DNA of 33,919 nt from an uncultured Coriobacteriaceae bacterium (GTDB lineage: Bacteria; Actinomycetota; Coriobacteriia; Coriobacteriales; Atopobiaceae), in contig CADBMC010000026.1 in the NCBI GenBank assembly GCA_902795635.1, positions 1 through 33,919 of the forward strand. Reading direction: 5' to 3'. Below, piece after piece: positions 17,365 through 25,573 of this stretch. The notes below the pieces were generated by a model that was not told the origin of the DNA, did not search any database, and saw nothing but the letters and a program-made list of their open reading frames with translations. The position numbers were made by a program, and so were the translations under genes. Positions within the stretch are counted from its first letter, which is position 1, and each line of letters opens with the position of its first letter.

Positions 17365-18074
17365 GCCTTGGCACGAAGGCGGGCGACGAGGCGCTCGTCG
17401 TGTTCGACCACGTGGGATTCGCGTATGCCGACCGCGACGGCGCCACGTCGGTGGCGCTCGACGACGTCTCGTTCTCGGTAGCCGCCGGCGAGTGCGTGGC
17501 GCTCGTGGGGCCCAACGGCTGCGGCAAGTCCACGGCCCTGCGCCTTCTGGCGGGGCTCGACGAGCCGGACGCAGGCGAGGTCCGCTTCGACGGCGAGGCC
17601 ATAACCGCTGCTCGCATGGCCGACCAGGCCTTCGCGAAGCGCCTGCACAAGCGCGTGGGACTCGTCTTCCAGGACCCGGATACGCAGCTCTTCTGCCCCA
17701 CCGTGCGCGACGAGGTGGCCTTCGGGCCCCGCCAGATGGGCATGGGAGGCGACGAGCTCGAGGGCAGGGTGGCCGACACGCTCGCGCTCTTCGGCATCGA
17801 GGGCCTCGCGCATCGCGCGCCCTACCATCTGTCCGGCGGCGAGAAGCGGAAGGTGGCCATGGCCTGCGTGGTCTCGTGCGCTCCGGAGGTCCTCGTGTGC
17901 GACGAGCCCACCAACGCGCTGGACGAGGACTCCGTGGCAGAGGTCACGGGCTTCCTCAAGGCGTTCGTCGCGGCGGGGCGGACGGTGCTTCTCACCACGC
18001 ACCAGGCGGACGTGGTGAGCGCGTTGGGCGCGCGTGAGGTGCGGATGGATAAGTCCCATCGCGTGGTTCGCTGA
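17361..18074 (+). CDS. cbiO: ECF nickel/cobalt transporter ATP-binding component
   Basis: ATPase that drives uptake by CbiM and CbiQ. 237 aa. Walker A GPNGCGKST (50-58), Q-loop in VFQDPDTQLF (102-111, the stretch typical of CbiO/EcfA proteins), signature LSGGE (157-161), Walker B VLVCDE (177-182) and switch His in LLTTHQADV. A single ATPase gene implies a homodimer, as in group I metal importers. It starts at ATG 17361 inside the cbiQ stop. It ends with TGA, then a short gap leads to an aminotransferase with its own probable promoter. Confidence 0.92.
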   Translation: MSLGTKAGDEALVVFDHVGFAYADRDGATSVALDDVSFSVAAGECVALVGPNGCGKSTALRLLAGLDEPDAGEVRFDGEAITAARMADQAFAKRLHKRVGLVFQDPDTQLFCPTVRDEVAFGPRQMGMGGDELEGRVADTLALFGIEGLAHRAPYHLSGGEKRKVAMACVVSCAPEVLVCDEPTNALDEDSVAEVTGFLKAFVAAGRTVLLTTHQADVVSALGAREVRMDKSHRVVR

Positions 18075-18085
18075 GCTCGCACGCG

Positions 18086-18091
18086 TACAAT
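18086..18091 (+). promoter_or_regulatory. Candidate -10 element of the aminotransferase gene
   Basis: TACAAT 31 bases before the start codon at 18123, following CGCG. No clear -35. The same hexamer precedes folP. Confidence 0.4.
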
Positions 18092-18122
18092 GCAGGTGAG
18101 CCGAACGCGAGGGGAGAACCGC

Positions 18123-19307
18123 ATGAGCATCAACGAGACCATGTACGCCTACGGGGCGGCAAAGTCGTCCATCCGCGAGATCGCCGCCTACGGGGCGCGC
18201 CGCAAGGCCGAGATAGGCGAGCAGAACGTGTTCGACTTCTCCATAGGCAACCCGTCGGTCCCGGCGCCGCCTCAGGTGAGGGCCGCGATCGAGCAGGCGG
18301 CCGCCCTGCCGCCGGTGGAGCTCCACAGCTACACCCCCGCCAACGGCCTGCCGTTCGTGCGCTCGGCCGTCGCTGACTCGCTGGTGCGCCGCTTCGGGCC
18401 GAACGCCGCCAACGCCGACGACCTGTATCTCACCTGCGGTGCCGCCGCATCGCTCTCCATCACCTTCCATGCCCTGTGCGTCCCCGGCGACGAGGTCATC
18501 GTGATATCGCCGTACTTCCCGGAGTACCGCGTGTGGATCGAGTGCGCCGGCGCGAAGTGCGTGGAGGTCCTGGCCGACCAGAAGACCTTCCAGGTGGATG
18601 TCGAGGCGGTGGGCGAGGCCATCACGAGCCGCACGAAGGCCGTGGTCATCAACTCGCCCAACAACCCCGTGGGCGCCATCTACACGCGCGAGTGCCTCGA
18701 GGCGCTCGCCACCGTCCTGCGCGACCGCGAGCAGGAGCTCGGCACCACCATCTACCTGGTGAGCGACGAGCCCTACCGCGAGATCACCTATGGCGCCAAG
18801 GTGCCGTGGGTGCCCGCCATCTACGACCGCACGATCGTGTGCTACTCCTACTCCAAGTCGCTCTCCCTGCCGGGCGAGCGCATCGGCTGGGTGCTCGTGC
18901 CGCCCACGAACCCCGACCATGACGAGCTCATCTGCGCAATCGCCGGCTCGGGCCGCGTGCTCGGCTTCGTGTGCGCGCCGGCGCTCTTCCAGCGCGTGAT
19001 CGCCGCGTGCGTGGACGTGCCGGCCGACGTCGCCGCCTACGCGGAGAACCGCCAGGCGCTCACGGACGGCCTGGGCAGGCTCGGCTACACCTACATCGAG
19101 CCCGACGGCGCCTTCTACCTGTGGGTGAAGTCCCTCGAGCCGGACGCGAACGCCTTCTGCGAGCGCGCCCGCGAGCTCGAGCTGCTGCCCGTGGCCTCCG
19201 ACGGCTTCGGCTGCCCGGGTTGGGTACGCGTGAGCTACTGCGTCTCGCACGACACCATCGTGAACTCGATGGCCGCTTGGGCCAAGCTCGCGGAGTCCTA
19301 CGCCTAG
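18123..19307 (+). CDS. PLP-dependent aminotransferase, class I/II
   Basis: A 394-aa fold-type I aminotransferase that moves an amino group between an amino acid and a 2-oxo acid. Landmarks: FSIGNPSVPAP near residue 40, NSPNNPVG (177-184), the cofactor-nitrogen Asp in SDEPYRE (D215), the Schiff-base lysine K245 (YSKSLS) with PGERIGW just after, and the substrate-carboxylate Arg expected in WVRVSYC near the C-terminus. The family is broad; the protein resembles aspartate/aromatic-type enzymes of anaerobes, but the substrate cannot be named. Start: ATG 18123 with GAGGGGAG upstream; an in-frame ATG at 18090 lies inside the promoter region and is rejected. A PHP-family phosphatase follows 76 bases later. 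No functional link between the two is evident. Confidence 0.9.
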   Translation: MSINETMYAYGAAKSSIREIAAYGARRKAEIGEQNVFDFSIGNPSVPAPPQVRAAIEQAAALPPVELHSYTPANGLPFVRSAVADSLVRRFGPNAANADDLYLTCGAAASLSITFHALCVPGDEVIVISPYFPEYRVWIECAGAKCVEVLADQKTFQVDVEAVGEAITSRTKAVVINSPNNPVGAIYTRECLEALATVLRDREQELGTTIYLVSDEPYREITYGAKVPWVPAIYDRTIVCYSYSKSLSLPGERIGWVLVPPTNPDHDELICAIAGSGRVLGFVCAPALFQRVIAACVDVPADVAAYAENRQALTDGLGRLGYTYIEPDGAFYLWVKSLEPDANAFCERARELELLPVASDGFGCPGWVRVSYCVSHDTIVNSMAAWAKLAESYA

Positions 19308-19383
19308 GAGCCTTCCTGCGCGCGGCGCGCGTCGGGCGTGCCGCGACTTTTGAGCCGCCTCGTCCCGAAGGAGGATGCGCCAC

Positions 19384-20232
19384 ATGCCCATCACCCAGCT
19401 CAAGTGCGACATGCACACCCATACGCTGCGCTCCGAGCACGCCTATTCGACCATCAGCGAGAACATCGGCGAGGCCTCTGCCATCGGCCTGGAGCTCCTC
19501 GGCTCCACGGACCACTTCGGGGCGGGCTTCCTCAGGATCGAGCCCACGAGGCCGGGCGAGCTGGTGAGGTCGTACCAGTTCTGGACCAACCTCGGCACCT
19601 GGCCGCGCACCTGGCACGGCGTGCGCCTCATGCACGGCTGCGAGGCCGACATCGTGGACATCGAGGGACACCTCTTCGGGCACGACGTCATGGTGGACGC
19701 CCACGGCGACGGCACGCCGGACGAGTGCCCCGACACGCTCAAGAACTTCGTCTTCAGCCGCTCGGACTACGTGATCGCGAGCCTGCACTCGCCGGCCTTC
19801 ACGCGCACGACCAGCGCGCTCGAGAACACGAAGATGTACATCAACGCGCTCCAGGACCCGAAGGTGCTATTCCTGGGCCACATCGGTCGCATGGGCATCG
19901 ACTTCGACATCGACGCCGTGGTGGGCGCCGCGCGCGACCTGCACAAGATGATCGAGATCAACGAGCACACCTTCGACTCGACGGACGGCAGGCGCTGCGC
20001 CCGCATCGCCGCCAGGTGCGCCGAGCTGGGGTGCAAGATCGTGGTCTCCACCGACGCACACATCTGCTGCACCATCGGCCGCTTCTCCGAGGCCATCGCG
20101 ATGCTCAACGACATCGGCTTCCCCCAGGAGCTCATCGCCTCGCGCAGCTGCGTGGCATTCGAGTCCGCGATGGAGGAAAGCGGCATCGGAAGCGTGGACT
20201 GGGAGAAGGGCCTGAGCCACTCCATCATGTAG
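19384..20232 (+). CDS. PHP-domain phosphatase, YcdX-like
   Basis: 282-aa metal-dependent phosphoesterase. The PHP metal motifs are present: H11-T-H13, H19 (EHAYST), D43-H44 in STDHF, HGCEADI, IASLHSP, LGHIGRM and STDAH near the C-terminal end. The EHAYST and late STDAH pattern fits the YcdX group (trinuclear zinc phosphatases) better than classical histidinol phosphatase, although the HisK type is related. The physiological substrate is unknown. An insertion around residues 50-75 rich in Trp and Thr (FWTNLGTWPRTWHG) replaces the shorter YcdX loop. Start: ATG 19384 has AAGGAGG 9 bases upstream; ATG 19375 abuts that site and is unlikely. It converges on the AP endonuclease gene across an 85-base gap with only a weak 6-bp hairpin. 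Confidence 0.85.
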   Translation: MPITQLKCDMHTHTLRSEHAYSTISENIGEASAIGLELLGSTDHFGAGFLRIEPTRPGELVRSYQFWTNLGTWPRTWHGVRLMHGCEADIVDIEGHLFGHDVMVDAHGDGTPDECPDTLKNFVFSRSDYVIASLHSPAFTRTTSALENTKMYINALQDPKVLFLGHIGRMGIDFDIDAVVGAARDLHKMIEINEHTFDSTDGRRCARIAARCAELGCKIVVSTDAHICCTIGRFSEAIAMLNDIGFPQELIASRSCVAFESAMEESGIGSVDWEKGLSHSIM

Positions 20233-20317
20233 CGCTTCGGTCCGCGGTCGAGCGGGATGCGCGGAGCCGTGCTGGCCACGAGAGCCACGGCCCGCCTGTG
20301 CCGCGTGTGTTTGGGCC

Positions 20318-21088
20318 TCACAGCTCGATCGTGAGCTCCACCGGGCAGTGGTCGGAGCCATACACCTCGTCGAGGATCGAGGCGCTCGTCACACGGTCGG
20401 CGATGGCGTCGGACACGAGGAAGTAGTCGATGCGCCAGCCTGCGTTGTTCGCACGGGCCTTGAACCTATAGCTCCACCAGGTGTAGGCGCCGGTAACGTC
20501 GGGGTGGCGCGCGCGGAAGGTGTCCGTGAAGCCCGCGTCGAGGAGCCTGCCGAAGCTCGCGCGCTCCTCGTCGGAGAAGCCGGCGTTGCCCCGGTTGGGC
20601 CCGGGGTTCTTGATGTCGATCTCCTCATGGGCGACGTTGAAGTCCCCGCAGGCGACGACGGGCTTCTGCTCGGCGAGTCCCGAGAGGAAGCCGCGGAAGC
20701 GCTCGTCCCACTCCAGGCGCACGTCCAGGCGCTTGAGCTGGTCCTGCGAGTTGGGGGTGTAGACGTCAACGAACCAGAAGCGCTCGAACTCGAGGGCGCA
20801 CACGCGCCCCTCGTCGTCGGCCACCTCGCTGCCGATGTGGCGGATCGTCCGCAGCGGCTCCTCGCGGCTGAACACGGCGGTGCCCGAGTAGCCCTTGCGC
20901 TCGGCCGAGCTCCACGTCTGGTGGTAACCGGGCAGGTCGAGCTTCACCTGGCCCTCTGAGGCCTTCGTCTCCTGGATGGCGAAGACGTCCGCGTCCACTG
21001 CGTCGAAGGTGGAAAGGAACCCCGGCTCCTTCTTCATCGCGGCGCGGATGCCGTTCACGTTCCAGCTCACGAGCTTGGTCTCTGCCAT
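20318..21088 (-). CDS. xth: Exodeoxyribonuclease III / AP endonuclease
   Basis: Cuts DNA at abasic sites and removes 3' blocking groups in base-excision repair. 256 aa, one EEP (ExoIII/APE1) domain. Catalytic and metal residues are all visible: N12 (NVNG), E40 (QETK), Y110 (DVYTPN), D149 and N151 (GDFNVAH), and the D246-H247 pair (GSDHCPV). The ITWWS-like YTWWSYR block near 202-208 is standard. It is the second gene of a unit: it begins 3 bases after the patatin gene ends, so the two are translated from one message. The stop is TGA, one of five in the window. Confidence 0.95.
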   Translation of the reverse strand: MAETKLVSWNVNGIRAAMKKEPGFLSTFDAVDADVFAIQETKASEGQVKLDLPGYHQTWSSAERKGYSGTAVFSREEPLRTIRHIGSEVADDEGRVCALEFERFWFVDVYTPNSQDQLKRLDVRLEWDERFRGFLSGLAEQKPVVACGDFNVAHEEIDIKNPGPNRGNAGFSDEERASFGRLLDAGFTDTFRARHPDVTGAYTWWSYRFKARANNAGWRIDYFLVSDAIADRVTSASILDEVYGSDHCPVELTIEL

Positions 21089-21091
21089 CTG

Positions 21092-22027
21092 CTATCCAAT
21101 CACGCTCTCGGTCGGCCTGGGCATGGGGCCTTGCAGCCCCAAGAACGCCCTCCATTGTGGCAGCTCGCGCACGGCCTGGTCGTGTCCTTGGTCGTAGAGC
21201 CCCTCGAGCCTCGCGGGGTCGATGGTCGTGCTCGTCACGTCCATGCTCTCCGGCCGTACCACGAGCGCCTTCCCCTCGCGCTCGAGGCGCTCGAGCTCGT
21301 CGAGCTCCGCGTTGTAGCGCTCGCCGCGCGTGAGCAGCGCCTGGCGCAGGTAGGGGCTCGCATGCGACGTGCGCACGAGCATGCGCTCCGCCTTGGGCGC
21401 GTCCTCGTCCTTGCGGTAGCCGGCCGGCTGCGTGAGGACCACGAACAGCCGCTCGTAGCCGTCGTCCAGCGCGATGCGCGAGGGCATGCCGGCGCCGCTG
21501 CCGAGCCCGCCGTCGAGCATCGTCTTGCCGTCCACCTCGATGGGCTGCATGAGCCACGGCATCGTGGAGCTCGCCCTCACGCGGCGCATGAGCTCCACGG
21601 GCGTCTGCATGTCCTTGCGGCGGAAGCGCACGGTGCGGCCGGTGTCGCGCTCGAACGACTGGATGGCGATCTGGGCCTCGCTCGCGGAGAACGTCTCGAA
21701 GTCGAAGGGCGCGCGGGGGTCGTCGATGGTGCCCTCGTATATGAAGTCGGCGTCGAAGTAGCCGTGATGGCGCAGGAACGAGCGCGCGCCGCCCGCCCGC
21801 CTGTCGCCCATGAGGTCCACGAACGAGTAGCGCAGGCGCCTCACGTCGCGCGACACGTAGCAGGCGGCGTTGGAGGAGCCTGCCGAGACGCCGCAGACGT
21901 AGTCGAAGTAGATGCCGTCCTCGAGCAGCGCGCTCAGGACCCCCGCCGTGTACGCCCCTCGGCACCCTCCGCCCTCGAGGCAGAGCGCCGTTCCATGCAC
22001 GTTGCACGCAAGGCCGTCCCCAGCCAT
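21092..22027 (-). CDS. Patatin-like phospholipase, YjjU-type
   Basis: A 311-aa serine lipase-like protein. The oxyanion motif GGGCRG (19-24), nucleophile elbow GVSAG with S48 (46-50) and catalytic Asp in DGG (D172) complete the patatin Ser-Asp dyad. The arrangement right after the elbow (SSNAACYVSRD) and the long insertion before the DGG motif resemble the YjjU-type bacterial branch. Likely activity is acyl hydrolysis of membrane lipids; the substrate is unknown. No signal peptide or membrane helix is seen, so it is cytoplasmic or peripheral. The frame is open far upstream, to 22321, but ATG 22027 has GGAAGGG 5 bases away and all homology starts there. It leads the operon with xth. A TACCAT -10 candidate lies 37 bases upstream. 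Confidence 0.88.
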   Translation of the reverse strand: MAGDGLACNVHGTALCLEGGGCRGAYTAGVLSALLEDGIYFDYVCGVSAGSSNAACYVSRDVRRLRYSFVDLMGDRRAGGARSFLRHHGYFDADFIYEGTIDDPRAPFDFETFSASEAQIAIQSFERDTGRTVRFRRKDMQTPVELMRRVRASSTMPWLMQPIEVDGKTMLDGGLGSGAGMPSRIALDDGYERLFVVLTQPAGYRKDEDAPKAERMLVRTSHASPYLRQALLTRGERYNAELDELERLEREGKALVVRPESMDVTSTTIDPARLEGLYDQGHDQAVRELPQWRAFLGLQGPMPRPTESVIG

Positions 22028-22063
22028 CTGACCCTTCCTTCCTCTGCCTCTGCCATGTGGGGA

Positions 22064-22069
22064 ATGGTA
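22064..22069 (-). promoter_or_regulatory. Candidate -10 element of the patatin-xth operon
   Basis: Minus-strand TACCAT, the same hexamer as before rpmE, about 37 bases from the patatin start. Confidence 0.35.
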
Positions 22070-22137
22070 CCCATCGGGCGGCGGGCTAACGGCATCCGGG
22101 GCCGCCGGCTGCCTGCCCCCGTGCGGGATGCCGATGC

Positions 22138-22143
22138 TACAGT
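22138..22143 (+). promoter_or_regulatory. Candidate -10 element of the sirtuin gene
   Basis: TACAGT about 62 bases before ATG 22206, in the gap divergent from the patatin operon. No -35 seen. Confidence 0.3.
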
Positions 22144-22205
22144 GTGTCTGTCGGCGTCGGGCGGCCAGCCCGCCGCTCGCGGCGCCGGACGTCGAGAGGA
22201 GCGTC

Positions 22206-22943
22206 ATGGGCACAACGATCACAGACCCCAGCCAGGCGGCAGCAGAGCTCAAGGCACGCATCGGCAAGGCGGGAAACGTCGTGTTCTTCGGCGGCGCCGG
22301 CGTCTCCACGGCGAGCGGCATCCCCGACTTCCGCTCCGTCGATGGCCTCTACCACCAGCACTTCCGCTATCCGCCGGAGGAGATGCTCTCCCACGGCTTC
22401 TACGAGAGCCACCCCGAGGAGTTCTTCGACTTCTACCGCAAGAAGATGATCTCGCTGGGCGCCAAGCCCAACCAGGCCCACATCAAGCTCGCCGAGCTCG
22501 AGCGCGAGGGCAAGGTCTCGGCCGTGGTGACGCAGAACATCGACGGCCTGCACCAGGACGCAGGCTCCAGGAACGTGTTCGAGCTGCATGGCTCCACGCG
22601 GCGCAACATATGCCAGCGCTGCGGGAAGGTCTACTCCGCCGAGTGGATCATGGCCACCGAGGGCGTGCCCGTGTGCGAGGAGTGCGGCGGGCGCATCAAG
22701 CCCGACGTCGTGCTCTACGAGGAGCCGCTCGACGAGTCCGTGCTCGTAGGCGCCATGAGGGCCATCGCCGCGGCGGACATGCTCATCATCGGCGGGACCT
22801 CGCTCGTGGTCTACCCGGCTGCCGGCCTCGTGAACTACTTCCAGGGCGACCAGCTCGTGATCTGCAACCGCGACCCCACCCCGCAGGACTCCGCGGCCGA
22901 CCTCGTGTGCGCCTGCGACATCGCGAAGGCGTTCGACTTCTAG
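22206..22943 (+). CDS. NAD-dependent protein deacylase, Sir2 family
   Basis: A sirtuin of 245 aa that removes acyl groups from lysines using NAD. GAGVSTASGIPDFRS (30-44), TQNIDGLH (109-116), catalytic H128 (ELHGS), a structural zinc site C136-x2-C139 and C157-x2-C160, and GGTSLVVYPAAG (196-207). The segment VVLYEE follows the zinc module where many CobB proteins have VVxFGE. The residues that mark desuccinylases (Tyr and Arg close together after the DFRS motif) are not evident, so deacetylase is the better guess. ATG 22206 has AGAGGAG 4 bases upstream. It stands alone between divergent patatin and a separately promoted MFS gene. Confidence 0.93.
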   Translation: MGTTITDPSQAAAELKARIGKAGNVVFFGGAGVSTASGIPDFRSVDGLYHQHFRYPPEEMLSHGFYESHPEEFFDFYRKKMISLGAKPNQAHIKLAELEREGKVSAVVTQNIDGLHQDAGSRNVFELHGSTRRNICQRCGKVYSAEWIMATEGVPVCEECGGRIKPDVVLYEEPLDESVLVGAMRAIAAADMLIIGGTSLVVYPAAGLVNYFQGDQLVICNRDPTPQDSAADLVCACDIAKAFDF

Positions 22944-22991
22944 GGCCTGCGTGCTTACGGAATCATTACCAATGGCAAACTAGGCCCCACC

Positions 22992-22997
22992 TACACT
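22992..22997 (+). promoter_or_regulatory. Candidate -10 element of the MFS transporter gene
   Basis: TACACT followed by TTT, about 71 bases before ATG 23069. An AT-richer patch lies just upstream (22960-22980). No clear -35. Confidence 0.35.
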
Positions 22998-23068
22998 TTT
23001 CCAGGTGAAGGCGGCGGCCTCCGGCCCTTGGCCGACATGGTCGTCCTGGCATCGGAGAGGGGACGCCC

Positions 23069-24325
23069 ATGGCACGCCAACGGATGAGCAAGGCGGAACG
23101 CAGCTGGATCATGTACGACGTGGGCAACTCGGCCCTCGTCATGCTCGCCACGAGCGTCATCCCCATCTACTTCAACTGGCTGGCGGGAGGCCAGACGCTC
23201 GTCGCCTGGAGCTATGCCGAGACGGTCGCGTCGCTGCTCATCGCCCTGCTCATGCCCATCCTGGGTTCCGTGGCCGACATGCAGGGCATGAAGAAGAAGT
23301 TCATCGTGGGCACGGTGGCTACGGGCGCCGTCGCCACCGTGTGCCTGGGCATCCCGGTGGAACCCATGGCGTTCCTGGTCATCTACGTCGTCTCCTCGGT
23401 GATGCTCAACACCTCGTGCGTCTTCTACGATGCGCTTCTGGTGGACGCGACCACCGACGAGCGGATGGACGAGGTCTCGAGCGCGGGCTACGCGTGGGGC
23501 TACATCGGCAGCTGCGTGCCCTTCATCGCCTGCCTGCTCATCGTGCACAACGCCGACGCGCTCGGGCTGGGCCTGCGCCTCGCCATGGAGATCGCGTTCG
23601 TCATCACGGCGGCGTGGTGGGTGACCTTCACCGTGCCCATGCTGCGCAACGTGGAGCAGACGCACTACAAGCCGCGCGAGAGCCACGCCATCTCCAAGGC
23701 GTTCTCCGGCCTGCGCAAGACCATCCCCGCCATCTGGGGAAACAAGGCAATCCGCTACTTCCTTCTGGCCTACTTCTTCTACATCGACGGCGTGCATACC
23801 ATCATCAAGCTCGCGACGAGCTACGGCACCAACCTCGGCATCGACTCCACCCAGCTCGTGCTCGCCCTGTTGGTCACCCAGTTCGTGGCCTTCCCGAGCG
23901 CCATCGCCTACGGCAAGCTCGGCCGCAAGGTGGGCACGCGGAAGATGATCGTCGTGGGCATCATCGGATACACCTTCATCACCTGCTTCGCAGCGCTCCA
24001 TCTGAGGACCGCGGCGGACTTCTGGTTCCTGGCCATCATGGTCGGCCTCTTCCAGGGCGGCATCCAGGCCCTCTCGCGCTCCGAGTTCGGCAAGCTCTGC
24101 CCCAAGGAGCACGCCAACGAGTACTTCGGGTTCTTCGACATCTTCGGCAAGTACGCCGCCATCCTCGGCACCTTCATCGTGGGCACCATGACGGCGCTCA
24201 CGGGCTCCGGCGAGATAGGCATCATCTCGATCATCGTGCTGTTCGTGGTGGGCCTCGTGCTCATGCTCCGCGTGCCGGCGGGCAACGGCGAGGCTGCCTC
24301 GGAGGCGCCCGCCGAGGAGGCCTAG
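23069..24325 (+). CDS. MFS transporter, Atg22/UMF1-like
   Basis: 418-aa membrane protein with about 12 predicted helices. YDVGNSA (16-22) at the start of helix 1 corresponds to the YDWANSA motif of the UMF1/Atg22-like family, and GSVADMQGMKKK (66-77) is MFS motif A between helices 2 and 3. A second-half copy (AYGKLGRKVGTRK) follows helix 8. Yeast Atg22 exports amino acids from the vacuole; bacterial members are mostly uncharacterised, so export or uptake of small organic solutes is all that can be said. The central cytoplasmic loop (about residues 192-225) and the Ala/Glu-rich C-tail are short. ATG 23069 follows GAGAGGGGA. It converges on metQ, with a strong hairpin between. Confidence 0.85.
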   Translation: MARQRMSKAERSWIMYDVGNSALVMLATSVIPIYFNWLAGGQTLVAWSYAETVASLLIALLMPILGSVADMQGMKKKFIVGTVATGAVATVCLGIPVEPMAFLVIYVVSSVMLNTSCVFYDALLVDATTDERMDEVSSAGYAWGYIGSCVPFIACLLIVHNADALGLGLRLAMEIAFVITAAWWVTFTVPMLRNVEQTHYKPRESHAISKAFSGLRKTIPAIWGNKAIRYFLLAYFFYIDGVHTIIKLATSYGTNLGIDSTQLVLALLVTQFVAFPSAIAYGKLGRKVGTRKMIVVGIIGYTFITCFAALHLRTAADFWFLAIMVGLFQGGIQALSRSEFGKLCPKEHANEYFGFFDIFGKYAAILGTFIVGTMTALTGSGEIGIISIIVLFVVGLVLMLRVPAGNGEAASEAPAEEA

Positions 24326-24385
24326 GCGCGCGGCTGGCATCGCCTGCCGACGTCGCTTCATGCGTCACGGATCGGCATAAAAGGA

Positions 24386-24422
24386 CCGCCGCCGCACCGG
24401 GAGGCTCCCGATGCGGCGGCGG
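24386..24422 (-). terminator. Terminator of the metNIQ operon (possibly bidirectional)
   Basis: CCGCCGCCGCA (24386-24396) pairs with TGCGGCGGCGG (24412-24422), and the inside can extend through CGGGAG/CTCCCG. On the minus strand the stem is followed by TCCTTTT, a usable T-tract. On the plus strand no T-run follows, though the hairpin may also stop MFS transcripts. Confidence 0.75.
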
Positions 24423-24456
24423 CTTCGCATGCGCGGCTGCCTATGCGGGCTGGCTG

Positions 24457-25371
24457 CTAGAACAGCGCGACGACGGTGCCCTTGTAGGTGTCCTCGATGA
24501 ACTTGCGCACCTTGTCGGTTTCGATGGCGGCGATGAGGGCCTTCGTCTTGTCGGAGTCCTCGTCACCCTTGCGCACGGCGATCACGTTCGCGTAGGTCTG
24601 GGCGGCCTCGGAGTCGGAGGCCTCGGACGCCAGCGGGCTGCCGTCGTCCACGAGGCCGGCGGAGAGGGCGTAGTTGCCGTTCACTACGCCGAAGTCCACG
24701 TCGTCGAGCGTGCGGGCGACGCTCGCGGCCTCGGTCTCCACGAGCTGGACGTTGTGCGGGTTGTCGGCGATGTCGTTGGCCGTGGCCTCGAGGCCGGCGC
24801 CGTCCTTGAGGGTGATGATGCCGTTGTCCTGGAGCAGCAGCAGCGCACGGGCCTCGTTGGTGGCGTCGGACGGGACGGAGATCTGGGCGCCGTCGGGCAC
24901 GTCGTCCAGCGAGTCGTGCTTGTTGGACCAGATGCCCATCGGCTCGTAGTGGATGGGCTCGGCGCCCACGAGGTCGGTGCCGTTCTCCTCGTTGTAGTTG
25001 TCCAGGTAGGGCTGGTGCTGGAAGTAGTTGGCGTCGAGGTCGCCCTCGTCCAGGGCCACGTTGGGCTGCACGTAGTCGGAGTACTCGACCACGTTGAGCT
25101 CGTAGCCGGCGGAGGAGAGGTCGTCCTTTGCCTGGGCGAGGATCTCGGCGTGGGGCGAGGGGGATGCGCCCACGGTGATGGTCTTGGAGTCGCTTGCCGC
25201 GGAGGCGGTGCTGGCGTCGGAGCCGGCGCTCGTCGACGAGGACGAGGTGGAGCCGCAGCCGGCCAGGGCGAAGGCGGCGACGCCGAATGCGGCGGTGGAG
25301 AAGGCGGCCTTGACGGCGGTCCTCCTGCTCACGGGGGTGTTCAGCGGGTTGGTGTGCTTTGCGTCGGTCAT
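24457..25371 (-). CDS. metQ: Methionine ABC transporter substrate-binding lipoprotein
   Basis: NlpA/MetQ family binding protein, 304 aa, that captures methionine outside the membrane for MetI-MetN. The signal region has SRR (15-17), a hydrophobic core and a lipobox LAGC with C39 as the lipidated residue. The twin arginine could mean Tat export, but the rest of the Tat motif (x-F-L-K) is weak. A Ser/Thr/Ala linker (41-62) leads to the binding domain starting KTITVGASPSPHAEIL. The family blocks YSDYVQPNVALDEGDLDANYFQHQPYL (97-123) and IHYEPMGIWSNK are clear. ATG 25371 follows AAGGAGG. It is last in the operon, 190 bases after metI, and that gap holds two strong inverted repeats. Exact ligand form (L-, D-Met or a relative) is not known. 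Confidence 0.93.
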   Translation of the reverse strand: MTDAKHTNPLNTPVSRRTAVKAAFSTAAFGVAAFALAGCGSTSSSSTSAGSDASTASAASDSKTITVGASPSPHAEILAQAKDDLSSAGYELNVVEYSDYVQPNVALDEGDLDANYFQHQPYLDNYNEENGTDLVGAEPIHYEPMGIWSNKHDSLDDVPDGAQISVPSDATNEARALLLLQDNGIITLKDGAGLEATANDIADNPHNVQLVETEAASVARTLDDVDFGVVNGNYALSAGLVDDGSPLASEASDSEAAQTYANVIAVRKGDEDSDKTKALIAAIETDKVRKFIEDTYKGTVVALF

Positions 25372-25506
25372 GGGTGTCCTCCTTGTTGGACGTTCTTGAG
25401 CATGCTTCTCACATGCGGCTTGCCAATCGGGCGATGCTGCGATGCCTAGGCTCTCGCTCGGGCGTTGCTAGGCGTGCGAGGGGTAGGGCCGAGGATGCCG
25501 GGTGCG

Positions 25507-25534
25507 AAGGCCTGCCTGCACGCGCGCAGGCCTT
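25507..25534 (-). promoter_or_regulatory. Intra-operon hairpin between metI and metQ
   Basis: A 9-bp perfect inverted repeat, AAGGCCTGC (25507-25515) with GCAGGCCTT (25526-25534), loop 10 bases. No T-tract on the minus strand. It lies between metI and metQ and could stabilise the metQ part of the message or lower read-through. Confidence 0.5.
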
Positions 25535-25554
25535 GCTGGGACGGCTTCGTATAT

Positions 25555-25573
25555 ATGCACGCTAGGCGTGCAT
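25555..25573 (-). promoter_or_regulatory. Palindrome over the metI stop codon
   Basis: ATGCACGC and GCGTGCAT, 8 bp each, flank a 3-base centre. On the minus strand the message reads ATG CAC GCC TAG, then the returning arm, so the stop codon sits at the tip of the hairpin. ATATA follows. It may act as an RNA 3'-end stop or a translational isolation element. Confidence 0.5.

Noticed and set aside
20266-20291. Terminator between the PHP gene and xth
   Set aside because: Only a 6-bp GCCGTG/CACGGC stem with a 14-base loop and no T-tract.
22028-22321. 98-residue N-terminal extension of the patatin
   Set aside because: The extension has no homology, overlaps the divergent sirtuin gene, and ATG 22027 has the ribosome site.
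25555-25573. Mobile-element or phage attachment site at the metI end
   Set aside because: No integrase, transposase, tRNA or flanking duplication; the palindrome fits an RNA hairpin at the stop codon.
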